Of a stretch of DNA of 64,000 nucleotides, positions 1 through 12,200 are shown piece by piece. Numbering within the stretch: position 1 is the first letter of the stretch; each line of letters starts with the position of its first letter. The notes beneath the pieces were generated by a model, which saw only the letters and a list, made by a program, of their open reading frames with translations, ran no database searches and was not told where the DNA came from. The position numbers and the translations under genes were made by a program. This stretch comes from Gavia stellata (taxonomy: Eukaryota; Chordata; Aves; Gaviiformes; Gaviidae), in the NCBI RefSeq assembly GCF_030936135.1, contig NC_082600.1, positions 4,960,001 through 5,024,000 of the forward strand. Reading direction: 5' to 3'.

Positions 1-87
1 AAAAAGTTCCTAACTGAAAATAACCAAGGGATTCCGTGGGGGAAAAAAAAATCTCAGAAAAGACAGAATTAGAGAATGCTTGCTTAC

Positions 88-223
88 CATTCTTTCTTCT
101 GACGACAGCATTCTAAATCGACTCATGCCTTCTTTTATTACTTCTGCTTCATTCAGATCAGGATTATCTGTCAAAATATTTGCTCTGTTCTCTTCTAGCC
201 ACATCTGGAATCCTGTCTTTGGT
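88..223 (-). CDS. WDHD1: WDHD1 exon 25 (residues 1012-1057), start of HMG box
   Basis: 136 nt, acceptor TTTTAG, donor GTAAGC. It encodes PKTGFQMWLEENRANILTDN then EVIKEGMSRFRMLSSEERM, the first two helices of the C-terminal HMG box that gives DNA binding. The family continues VWANKAKG in the next exon, which lies left of position 1; positions 1-87 are intron. Confidence 0.95.
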
Positions 224-3200
224 CTAAAACAAGCACACAAAATTTGTCCGTTTAACAAGGTTACAGGAAAACCACATCCCCCAAAACAACACCTAACTGG
301 ACTTCTTTGTTCTTGAAAGAAAAGAAGGTATATATATAGCCAGCAGTTTGCTTTCTCCTATTGCAGTATGCTTAAAGAACATGCTGACAAGGCAAGACTA
401 AGTCACACATTTTTATTAAAACTGTGATATATATGGAGATCAACATTTCAGTTTTTGAATGACAAAGCATAATGGTTCTCTTCCTTTCTGACAGGGTCCC
501 ATCAACCTAAAAATAGAGCACATACATTAGCACATTTCAGCTAATCCTTTTCACAATTCTCCTTGCCACTTGTTTTAGAACATTTTCTGTAAAGGTTAAT
601 GAAAAGAATGCTAGTCCAAATGAATAATAATTACCTTCATCTTCCTCAGTTAAATGAAGTCTAAATGAAACATGATTATAATAATGCAAGTTTCATGAGG
701 ACTGGGACTGTTAGAAAATACATCTGCTCCAAAGGAACAAGACAGATTAGAGTCTTAGCTAGGAAGAGATGTGCTCCTTAGGTGATGTAAATTTTTTGTT
801 GGTTTTCTTTTTTAAGAAACACGCTAAAATAAAGCTTTTACACTTTCACGTAAAGCCCTTAGCTTTTAGACCTCCTTTGAGATTTGCTGGAGATGTTTAA
901 ACTTTAAGTATTTCCTATACTTGGAACCGGCACAGCAGCATGGTTTCATTTATTGTTCAAAGGTCATTATCAGATGCATAAGTAGTATCAAGGCAAAAAT
1001 CTTTGCTTAGAGCCCCAAAATTACATTTTGCATTCTTCACTTATTATTTACTCACACAGATATTTGTCTCAGGCTGATGCAAAACTTCTACTTTGAATAA
1101 CACTGCCATGCACACTGGGAAAGATCTAATGAACAGAATGCTTTTCTCTGTTCTTTTGCTGTAATTGTAACGTGGCAAGTTGGAAAACCAGACGATGTGT
1201 TTTATACAGGTTTGTTTAATAATATGCATAGTATAAGTACCAGTTTACTAAATTTCTGAAGCGAGTTCACTTGTGAGCTAACACTTTAATCTTGACGTTA
1301 TGCTACTTCGGCCAGTTCAACGTCTTCAGGAACAAAACAGTTTTTGGACTTGTTATTCTATCAAAATTGGAACATGGCATTGAGATGCGAGTGTCCACTC
1401 ACCTTTTGTTTTCAGTGTTCTCTGGTGCAGTGGCTTTGACTTCATGGGATTCGTTTCCTGCTTTTTCTTCTCTTTCTTCCACTGTTTTTTCACTAGAGTT
1501 AGGTGTACGAGCCTGGAAGAAGGAGGCTGCCAAAGCCTATAAAAATTGAGGTTAAAAAAGAAAAAAAAAAGGTAAGAACACCTCACTCTCGGACAACACG
1601 TACCACGTGGCCTAACAAAACCCAAGCCTTTCCTAAAGACATAATGATCACTTGCATTAATATAGCATCTAATCCATCCAATTTCAGCACAGCAGATGTT
1701 TAGTTAACAGTATTTAAAATAAAAGCAAAAGATTCAGCGCAGAATGTAATTTCTACAACTGAAAATTTTTTTGCTGTTTTATGTGCTGGTTTGCTGGTTT
1801 TTGTGCTGTTTTATGTGTTTTACAGTTTCTGCAGTTTGCTTAAATGAACTTTGCCACCTAAGATGCTTTACTCAATCAACAGGGTCTCATACTTGATAAG
1901 AGCTGGTAAAATTCAATTTACTTTTCTTTGTTCACTGAAACAATGTAAAAACACTAGAAACATTACCTGCTTGGACTTGGGTTTGGGAATCAGAGGCTTT
2001 ATAACTGGAGGGTTCTGCTTGTTTACGGCTCGACTGCTAGACAAAGAACTCTTCTTTGAATATTTACTCATAGTGTCTAGAACATTTGCTGAGGGAACCA
2101 CTGGGTCCTTTTTGTTAGATGACACCTAGCAAAACAAATAAATAGATATTTTATTTATTTTCTGTCATATTCCCCTCCTCTGTCCCTCCAAGATATCTGT
2201 CACAGTTATATTGTAAACTTTAGATATAATAATCTGTTGTGATTTTCAGAACACCACAATCAAACCAGCTGCAAAATTCTTACCTTAAAGGGATTCATTC
2301 GTCCTTGGCTGCTTGATGCAACTACAACTATTTAATAGGAAAGAAAAAAGAACGTAAAAATGTGTGCGTGTGTGTACACACACACAGATATATAAATCTA
2401 TGAAGCAATGTGCGTATTTTAGATGAGTAGATGAAACAACGTTAGCCTCACTTCCAAAGAACAAGACTAACACTCCTTTTGTGTGTTTCAGCCTCTGTTC
2501 ATTGAAAATTGAAGAGGAGAACTAAATCAAAGACATCAACTATTCCACACCAAAGAAAAGAAATTCCCACCAGGCTTGAAAGTGGTTGGATAAAGGAGAA
2601 AGACACTTTAATAACCCCATACATGCTCAGCCACTATTAGTCATCAGAAATGCCACACAGGACCAACAGCTTAAAATACAAATCCACAGGAAGACCCAGT
2701 ACTTCCTCCACTCCCAAATCCGTTTCCACTCCTATTATTCTTGCTAGATGGTTGGCAGGAGGGAAGACGCAAGAAGCAGCAAGAGGTCGCATTCTGCCCC
2801 TGCCTGCTCAGACTCACAGTCCTACGGCAAGGTTACTAACTCTGCCTCGTAAGTGCAACCAATAAATGTGCCTGTGATTAGTAGAACAAATCAATTGATC
2901 ATTGTTCTCATTTTTCCCCTGTCCCAAAGAATGCCTTCACGACATAGCCAGGCAGACAACCGATTCAGCATTTGGCGCAGCTAAGGCAATCAGCATAGTG
3001 TTATGGAACAGGAATACGTAACCTCTTGAAAACATGAGAACAATAATCAGTGCAAGTTACCACTTGACAACGCTTATGCACTAAATTTTAGTAGTAATGG
3101 GAGAACAGAGGATAAAAACAGGAGCAGGCATTGTGAAGCATGACAAAGTTCTTAGCCTGGAGTAAATGCAGATTTACTCACCAGACTTCGGAGTCGTCAC

Positions 3201-6200
3201 CTCTGCTGAAGTGACACCTTTGGAGAAAGGATTTGGCCCTTCAGAACAAAGAAAGAGGTACATATTTAAGTGCAATAAAATGTAATAGCATAACTCATTG
3301 AAAAACAAAACCCTAAACAGACAAGCAAGGTATAGTAAAGCAGTCTATATTTTAAAGCATGATTCTCATTTTCAAACTGTACATACACTTTTACAAAACC
3401 ATCTGTTATCTTTACCTAGATTTAACTTAGAGTTGTACACTTATTCCCTAAACCTTAAACTTATTTCTTAAAGCATGCCCAGAAAACTACTTGTCTATCA
3501 ATTCAACTCCTGCATGATTTGAGCTGAAATCAAAGTAACCGTTTCACAAGGTGACCCAGTCCATTAGAAATAGTATCAGACAACAGAAAAACTCCCCAAA
3601 GGTCCCTCAGTTACTAAGTACAACGTACAAGCAAGCTGCGACAGAGCAGATGACATACACTAAACTTGTTTCTCTGCAGCAACCGCAGGCACAGGCTGGA
3701 ATATGCAACCGCTCGCTCAGATAGGCACTACCACTCATCTCCCACATGGAATTCCAGGTAACGGGAAACTCAGGAGTTACTGCATGCCACCCCGTTATTC
3801 CTGCTGCGTAGTTTGTCACATGTCAACAACCAAGTAAGACAGATCAGAAACTACCAGACCTATTCTAACTAGGTAGCAGAAAACCTAGTCCCTGCACCAG
3901 TTGCAGAGTTTCAAAACTCAGTGAAACAAATGGGATTATTTTCTGTTGACATAAATGGCTTGTAAATCAAACCACCTGTACCTCACCTGTGGTGCCCCTT
4001 GACAGGCGGTGTGCCTGTCTTTCCGAAATTTTGTGTCAAAAGAACAAAACAACAGACAGAAAACCCCGTTGTTTGCACAGTCCTATAGACTACTGAGTTA
4101 TCCAAACTACAAATTATCTGGGAATTTTCTAGAATTCCTTATTAAATCTGTGAAAGACACGTCTAGATAACTTCCAGCCTATTCAGAGAATATCTTTTTC
4201 TTACTCTGTTTATGCACTTCTGGTGTTTCTTCTGCTTCCTCAGAGGCATCAGCTTCCTCAGCATCTTCCATTTCTTGGTCCTGCTGAACATTTCTGACCG
4301 GCAGCCGACTCCACTCCGTGGCAGAGTTGCTGTAACTAAATGGAAAGAATTCATCAGAAAGGAAGCACTCACCACATTCAGAAGAAAAGCTGGAACAAAG
4401 GAAGGCTAACTTACTTATCTAATTTAGGAAATAAGAACAATAACATTTGGCATTTATTTGCATTATACCTCTGATTAAACTGCAATGATTACTAAAAATA
4501 AAACAAAGATTCATTAACCACTTCAGTTCACCCCGGAACACCAACTGCAGCTGCCTGAAGTGGTACTCATGTAGTTTTAATGAAGACCACACACAGCTGG
4601 GAAACTGCCCAAAATTCACACTCAGTTGAAGGTACAGGCTCTGGCTTTCAAACAGCTCCGCACACAAGAGCAAGCACCTGAACAGAAACAGCAAACTTTT
4701 GCCACCTTCAGAGTGCATCACTACTGTTGCCAGAACGCTTTGCCACAAATATAAATGCAAACATAAAACACCTAATCTCCATTTAAACGCATATACCTCC
4801 AGTATCATAAATAATACCAGATTACTTTTCTGCACGCAGGAATAAATACGCAGGTGGTAACATGGATGCACATTTTCAGTCTGAAGCGAGTTTTAATGTT
4901 TAATCTGATTATGGTCTAAATTCCCAGTATAGTAGTATGTACATTTCTTGCATTTCCCTCCTAATCTTTGCTGATTACTAAAATCTGTGTATATATAAAC
5001 AAAAGGTTCACTTCTTTCAACCAGAATGTCAATGTTAGATTAATCTGGCACTAAGAACAATACAGCGTTTGTAATGAACTTTAACCCTGAGTAGCTGAAG
5101 TCGCAGACATGGGATTACAGCTTCCACACATGACCCAGAAGAACAAGGTAGAGCATTTAGAAAGGAGTTTTAAATGTACAGTTTCACACAGAAGAATAAG
5201 GGGAAGGCTACAGATAAGTTCAAGGACTTATCGCTTCCTCTTGCTTAATTAAGTTCCAAACTTCATACATAGAACTGCTACAGGAAGACATTGCTTCTGA
5301 CAAAACGTTACAACATTTTTTCTGCACTATCAAACTGGTGGTTAGCAACTATTTTCCTTACAGCTGTACCATCCAGAGTCCAAGCAAGAACACAGCTCTT
5401 CTGTACGGTCTATATTTTTAAATAAACACACACATCTTTTGCCTCATCGTGCTTTACAAAGCAGATGCAGGCAGGAGAGAAAAGGTAGATAGCACAGATA
5501 CAGAGGAGGAAAAAATGTATAGCAAACCTGTAATATTTCCATAGTTTTGAAGAGCTGGGATTAGTCAGGAAGGAATAAGAGTAAACAGGATACAATGAGA
5601 TGGGATATTGAAAGATGGGAGGGCTGGAGAACAATAGAAGGATTTTAAGATAGGTGTGGAACGAAGTGAGGTAGAAAGACTAAGGCAAAGTGAAAAAATA
5701 AATTGGAGTCAAATAACCAAACCAGCACAAGCTAGGGGAAGGGGAAAAAAGAAATTCAAATCAGAGCAACTTGGTATTGAGTCTGCTTTGCCCCTGAAGC
5801 TGTTGAACACAGACACACAGTAAGGAAGGAGTGGAGATACTTCCCTTTGTGTTAGTACCCTGGTACTAATGAGTCCTCACAAGATACCAACAAGAACATA
5901 CCATCTTATATGTACAATTTATGAGTAGAGAGGCACAAACTGTTACTTCATAACAAATACATTGCAAACTATGGTCCAGAATAGCAAAAATGCATCAACT
6001 GGACCAAAATGTTAATAGATCAGTAAAAATGTTCCCAGGTTTTTAATCACAGAAATTTGTGTTACCCAGCATTCAAATGCTTTCGGAAATCCTCTTCCTC
6101 CTCTTCATCTTCTGGTGCTGTTGCCAACTCACTTGCTTTCTCTATAGCCATTTCACTAAGTCGCTGAGCTAAATTTAGTCTTCGAGAGCGAGAAGCATAC

Positions 6201-9200
6201 TTGATAGCTAAATTCACAACGTTTTGTGTCATGAGGTCAGCAAGTTCTACACAACGGAATTCACGCTCCAGTTTACAAGAAAGCTGAAAGAAAAGAAGCC
6301 TTGAGAGTTACACACTTCACAGTTACGCAGCTCTCTCAAGACTCTAGGACCAGGATATTATGGTCTTGGTGGAGCAAATGAATAAAGACAAACCACCAAC
6401 AATCATAAGCTGCACAGCAAAGAAAAAGCTCTTTTTCTTCTTCTTCTTCCTCCCACCCTTCATACTGATGAGCAATAACAATATTGACTGCAGTCCACCT
6501 CTTATCGTAGTCTGTGAACTAGCTGGATTGCCAGTCACTAGCCAGACTTCTAATAAGAGGAATCACATCAAAATTTACATCAAATGCCACTGACTCAAAA
6601 TAAAGTCTCCGGGATTCTTTCTATTTTTTATTTATTTGTACTTACGGCAAACAGTTTCATTAAAAGTTCTTGCTGTTCTTTCACTGACTGATTTTTAGTA
6701 TTTTCATCAAGATCATAGCCATTTTTTGATAAGTAATCCACATGGTTGTGAAATACAACAGAACGCCAGTACTGTTCCTGAAAAAGGGAGAAAGATGCAT
6801 GCTGGAGGTTGGAGGGGAAAAAACAGCCCACAACTTAATGCCTAACAATTTACAATGTGTTTTATCAACTTATTCTTAAATGTTCCTTTCATCTCAGAAA
6901 GAGCGTGAGGGGTAGACAATTCTCTTTAAAAGCCAATGCCTACTGAGTTAAAAAATAGACCACACTAACAACCACCTGTATACAAACTGATCCAAACAGT
7001 CACCATATATGTTAAATTCCATTTATATTACAGGCTTTCAGCAGGACAAGACCTACATGTTCACCAGTTTGCTACCAGGACAGACAATTCTAGAACAAGT
7101 TGATTATTTTATCTTCCAACTTCTGTCCCACAGCAAACTGGAAGTATTCCAGAATAACTCAGTGACTGTAGGAGTAATCACCATCTGTGAGACAGGTAAA
7201 CAGAAAATATAACTCTTGTTGTTCAGGGAAATACTAGTATGGCTATTAGACCAGGCTAGCTCTGTTACAAAATAATTACAAACTTCTTCAAAACCAGGAT
7301 GTTTTCATCAGATTGGAATAATCTGCTGCTTTACCTACACAGAAGTACATATTCCCTCAAGCGAAATTAACAGTTCCTGGCATTTCCCTTCTATTATTTT
7401 GGGAGCGGGGTGTGGAAGACAGACCCCAACATATAAAGAACAAAGAGACTTCAACCAAATGAAGGAGAATTCATTAAAAATGGCAAAGTGTTAATTATTG
7501 AAACTTTTTATCTACACTTCTATCAAAGAGAACAAATTTCAGACAGTATTAAACTGTCTCTAAGGCTGAGCTTAGTATTTTATGTTAATTTCTATTTTGT
7601 GCACTACAGCTGAACCCCACAAGATTGAAATATTTAAACCTATAAAAAAAGGAAAAATAAATAAAAATATTCTTATAGAATTTCTCTGCAGGTGCATCGT
7701 GCTTCATCCAGCCTCTACCTTAAGAAAATAAGTCAAGCCTGAAGGCCTACGTTTTCAGAGTGATTATATGAGTTGGACCACTTAGTACATCTTTCAAAAA
7801 AACATCTGCCAGAAATTTTGTTATGCCTAAAATATTAAAAAACAAGCACCTTCAAGAGGGTCTTGGTTTGGATCCCAAAATGTGGTGCTTCCTAGAACAT
7901 TCATCACTACCCACTAAAAATGAAAAAAGAGAGGGATAGAAAGACTTCATTGGTCAGAAATAGATTATGTGTAAATATAACCTTGCATCAGCTCTAACAG
8001 CTTTATTTTGTATCCTTCTAGAAACAGGTGTGAACCAAACCAAACTGGAAGAGCTATACAAAACACTGAACCCAAATAACCTCCTCAGCCACACGTCTTA
8101 CTCAGAGTTTGTACTACCCTCTTTCATAGTAGAGATGATTAATAGGAATCTTGTATAATCCGTACTACGGGGACATCTGAGACTATCAGCTGGGGACTCA
8201 ACACCATTCCATACCTCCATCTGTCCCTTTTCTGTTGTAACTTGACAGTAAGGAAGCTTAAAAGATAATATTGCTACAGCAGGCCGTGGTAGCGTAGGAG
8301 GGAATCGGGCTCCTTTACAAGGAATACACCTGTGCAAGGGAAACAAAAAACACATACAATCCTCATCACCTATAGTCACCAGTTGTTCTGCATCTAAATC
8401 ATGTCTCCTAAGAAGCAAGATACTTTAAGAGGATTTGTTCTTTAAAAAGTAGTAATTAAATTACTGACTTAAATATAGCAATATGTAAGGTTGCATTATA
8501 AAGGGTTATTTTTACCTTGCAACCAATAAAAGATTTTTAAAACCAGCAAAGCACATGCTGCTCTTGTTCACACCAGAAGCTTCAAATGTGGCACATAACA
8601 GACACAGATCTCTATCTCACACAATACACGACTTAACAGCTATTACAAAATGTAAATGCAATTTATTAAAATCAAACTACTGAACAACTGAAGGCCACTG
8701 GAACAAGAGCAGACACGTCTACCATATATTTTGATGAGGGATTTTGGACTTCATGAGGAGAGTGCTGTGTTCAGACACACATGGGGGGGGAAGAAAAAAT
8801 AGAGGGGTGAAACAGATAAGCATATAGGAAAAGCCTAGGCTTATTGCTTCATTGTATTTAAACTAGTACTTTCTGGTAACAATCACTTAAGCAAAACATT
8901 GTTTGGGGAAGAGCTGTATTTCCAGCAGCACCAATGCAGCATTGACAAAAATGTCTGGTTTTATAAGCTACTGTTTCAGACCCTAGGGGAAAAAAAAAAG
9001 AACAGGAAGCATTAGTGTTCTGGCTATCTGTGTTAATTAAGGCATATGGTGTTTCTACAACAACCCCCCCTTATCTTTAATATGCCTGTGGCTTTGAATA
9101 AAATGTTCTTTGCAACTCAGAGAGCAGCACTCTCTTTCTTGGAGTAAAGGAAAAAAACTCATGATGACAGACCCACAGTTGACCATCCCATCAATGTGGT

Positions 9201-12200
9201 GTGTCCTGTACATTTCTGGCGAATTTTCTTGAGGCCAACATTAAGTAATGATTTGGAGGAAGAAACAGACAGTGAATTGACATTTACCAGTGATAGCAAA
9301 TTATTTCCCTTATTACAAAAACCAGAGGATTACAAAGAATGTCACATAAATTGAAATAAAATGCAGCCTCTCACCAACCTCTGCAATTGTGCATGACTAA
9401 CCAAATAAAAGAGCCTAAATTTCAGTAAAATATGTGATCTGATGGATTCTGCCTCAGTAGGAAAGGGACGCAAATCACTGAATAAAGAGGACTACAAACA
9501 AAGCTTAGCAACTAAAGGTCTAGGATGCTTGCTACAAAAAACAGAAACAAAGTTATTTATAAAATGTGATAGTGGTGATATCTAAAGTAATGGCTAACTC
9601 TCACCTAAATATTTATTTGAGCAATTTTATAAAATTATTCTTCATGGCCACAGTTTAAATATTAATATAGTAATAGACAGTTCTGAGTCATCTATGCCTA
9701 ACAATGTAATTAGTTACAGGATTGGATTCTTCTCAAAGGGACAAAAAGGGGAAAACACAGCTAAGAAAAAAAAAGTTAAAAAAAAAACCAAACCCAAACC
9801 CCCCAAAACCACGAACAGCAGAAGCAGAATCCTAACAACAGCCATGACTTTTTAGTAGCTTTCTCTAGCAAAAAGCAGTCTTACGAATGTATCTGCAGCA
9901 GAGATGTGTGATTTCATAATAACGTGCACACGTCTGTTAGCCAAGGCAAAAAGCCACGATTAGTTACAAATTATAAAACTGTAATGAGTTTATTCAAAAC
10001 CAATTTAGTAATGAAACATCCATGCAGAATTACATTTATGAATTAGATCATTTACTGTGCATATTTACTAGCCACCTGTTCTAGTAGAAGTTGTTTCCAG
10101 TTTCTCTTAGCAAGGAGTGCTCAGTAAATTAAAACCAAAAAAACCAAAGCACTTCCTTGTGAAATATCTGACCTGAGCTGCTGGGGATTTTCATGGATGC
10201 CAACGACCCAGTAATGATCAGATTTTCCTTTGCAATGCTCTCTTGTGTTACACACTGGAATCCAAGTATTCCCAAGTCCTCGGTTCAACATCCGCACAAT
10301 TCCCTCAGAATCCACGTAACAAGGGGTACCTGTTTGTTACAAATGAAAACAATTATTCTGACAGGCAACTAATTACAACACGAGTCAGTTTAAACTGGTG
10401 GATACTGCTGGGAAACGATGGTTTACATATCTCAAACGGGACATCCTCTCACCCAAACAGTACAACCTAGCTGGGAAAAAAATAGTTTCCTTAGAAAGAT
10501 GCGCCACCTTCTGACAGTCAACACTACTGCTAGTCAACTGACTCAAGTTCAAATTTAAAACATTTCATGAAGATATCAAATTCATAATACTTGGGTAGAT
10601 TCCCAAAGAAAATTAGCTATTTTGCAACTAATTTTTCTAGTTATCATAAAAACTCCTCAAAAGCTACCATCTTTTGGGGGGGGCTTTTGCCAAGATAGTT
10701 GAACATGCCTATTATGGTGTACTAATGCAGTTTATTTCTTTTTGCTGAGCAGGGCAATCAATCGGGAAAACAAGTTCCAATAACATTCAAGTGTATTCTA
10801 TTCATAGTGGAAACATTAAAGATTTCTGATAAATATATTGAAAGAACAGAAAACCAGAATTTTGTTTAGCATTGAGGATAGTGAAAAAAAAGTCCAAGTC
10901 CCAAGATCACCATTACTAAAAGGGCATTAATTAGCCAAACTCTCCTCCAAAATTCCCCCAATAGTGTTGAAATCTCTCGTAGTCACTCATGCAGGTATTT
11001 CATACCTTCTGCGGAGAATCCAACCCATATCAAATAGGATTTCTTTGTAAGAGAAAGAGGGTCTCCGTGCAAAATTTGTTTTTTCTTTTTTCCTAGTTCC
11101 ATCAGCTGTACTCCAAGGCATTGGTCCCCATCAAACCCAGTACCTAGGAAGAAGTTGTTCAATGACTATGTTAGAAAACAAAAGAATTGTCTTGTCTCTT
11201 GGCTAAATTTAAGTTTTGAATCAAAAACTAATTCTAATGCAGGGTTGTCCATGAATACCACAGGCGACTATTTGTCATATTGGACATACAAAGCATGCAT
11301 AACAACTACTTCCTTAATTTCCTATAGTAATTCATTCTGATGTATCTGAAACCCAAGTTTAATCTATTAATGTCACTGTCATAAAAATTCTCCCCTTCCC
11401 CACAGGTTAATCTAGGCATCCCGATAGAAAATGTAGGCTTTGTCAGATGTCAAAGATCCGTGGGTTGTGACAGTAAAAGCATCATCAAGGAGAGAAGAAT
11501 AAAATAAATAAAATACTTCTGGTGATCACGTACAAATTAACCAGTGTTTGAAGCCAGTAACAGATGAGGATTGAAAACATAACCCCACTTCAAAAAAGAC
11601 AGAAGGGAGAAAACTACCTCTGTGATAAATTATCATCAGCTGCTCTCCATGTCCTGCCATAGACACCACTGGACCTGGGAGACTGAAGATCTCTTTCTGA
11701 ACTCCTCCAACTGTAAACACACGAACTAGCAAGGCACTAGTGGCACAAGCAGCCCAGCCTTGACCTAGACAGATAGCCTCAACGTCTTCATCCTTTGGCA
11801 TATCTACTGTCCACTCCTTGTTTGCATCCCATGAGCTAAAATGAATGCAGTGGAGCTTGCTAAAGCAGAGACAAAGAACAATAGTTAAGTGTCTCAACAT
11901 GAAGAAAAATACAGTATCTGAAAATGCAGCAGTATATTACATTTTTGTGAGAGACCTGGCATCTGTGAGTCATAGAAAGGAACTACAAATTACAAGTGGT
12001 CATTTGCAAAGGTGTTATTATTCAAAAACTGAAGAGCCAGCTCTATCTCCAGCACTGTGGATTTAGACCCTCTGAAGTGTGAAGCAGAGACAGTTTAGAG
12101 GTCTTAGGGGAAATTTTTTTTGTATGGAAACAGGTAAGTGTCCTGCTTAATTAACATTCATAAGAACTGAAGGTGCTCAGTACCCCTGAATATCAGCCCT

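Larger units (their letters stand above)
224..6645 (-). other. WDHD1 introns between exons 25 and 18
   Basis: Intervals without coding sequence: 224-1402, 1537-1966, 2328-3181, 3239-4204, 4336-6065 and 6284-6645. They are AT-rich with many stops. I see no gene or recognisable transposon in them. The one short repeat of note is the TG/CA block at 2361-2386. Open frames such as the one at 4419-4871 have no family resemblance. Confidence 0.7.

Noticed and set aside
4419-4871. 150-codon minus-strand frame in a WDHD1 intron
   Set aside because: Intronic, no family resemblance, codon use unlike the adjacent true exons.
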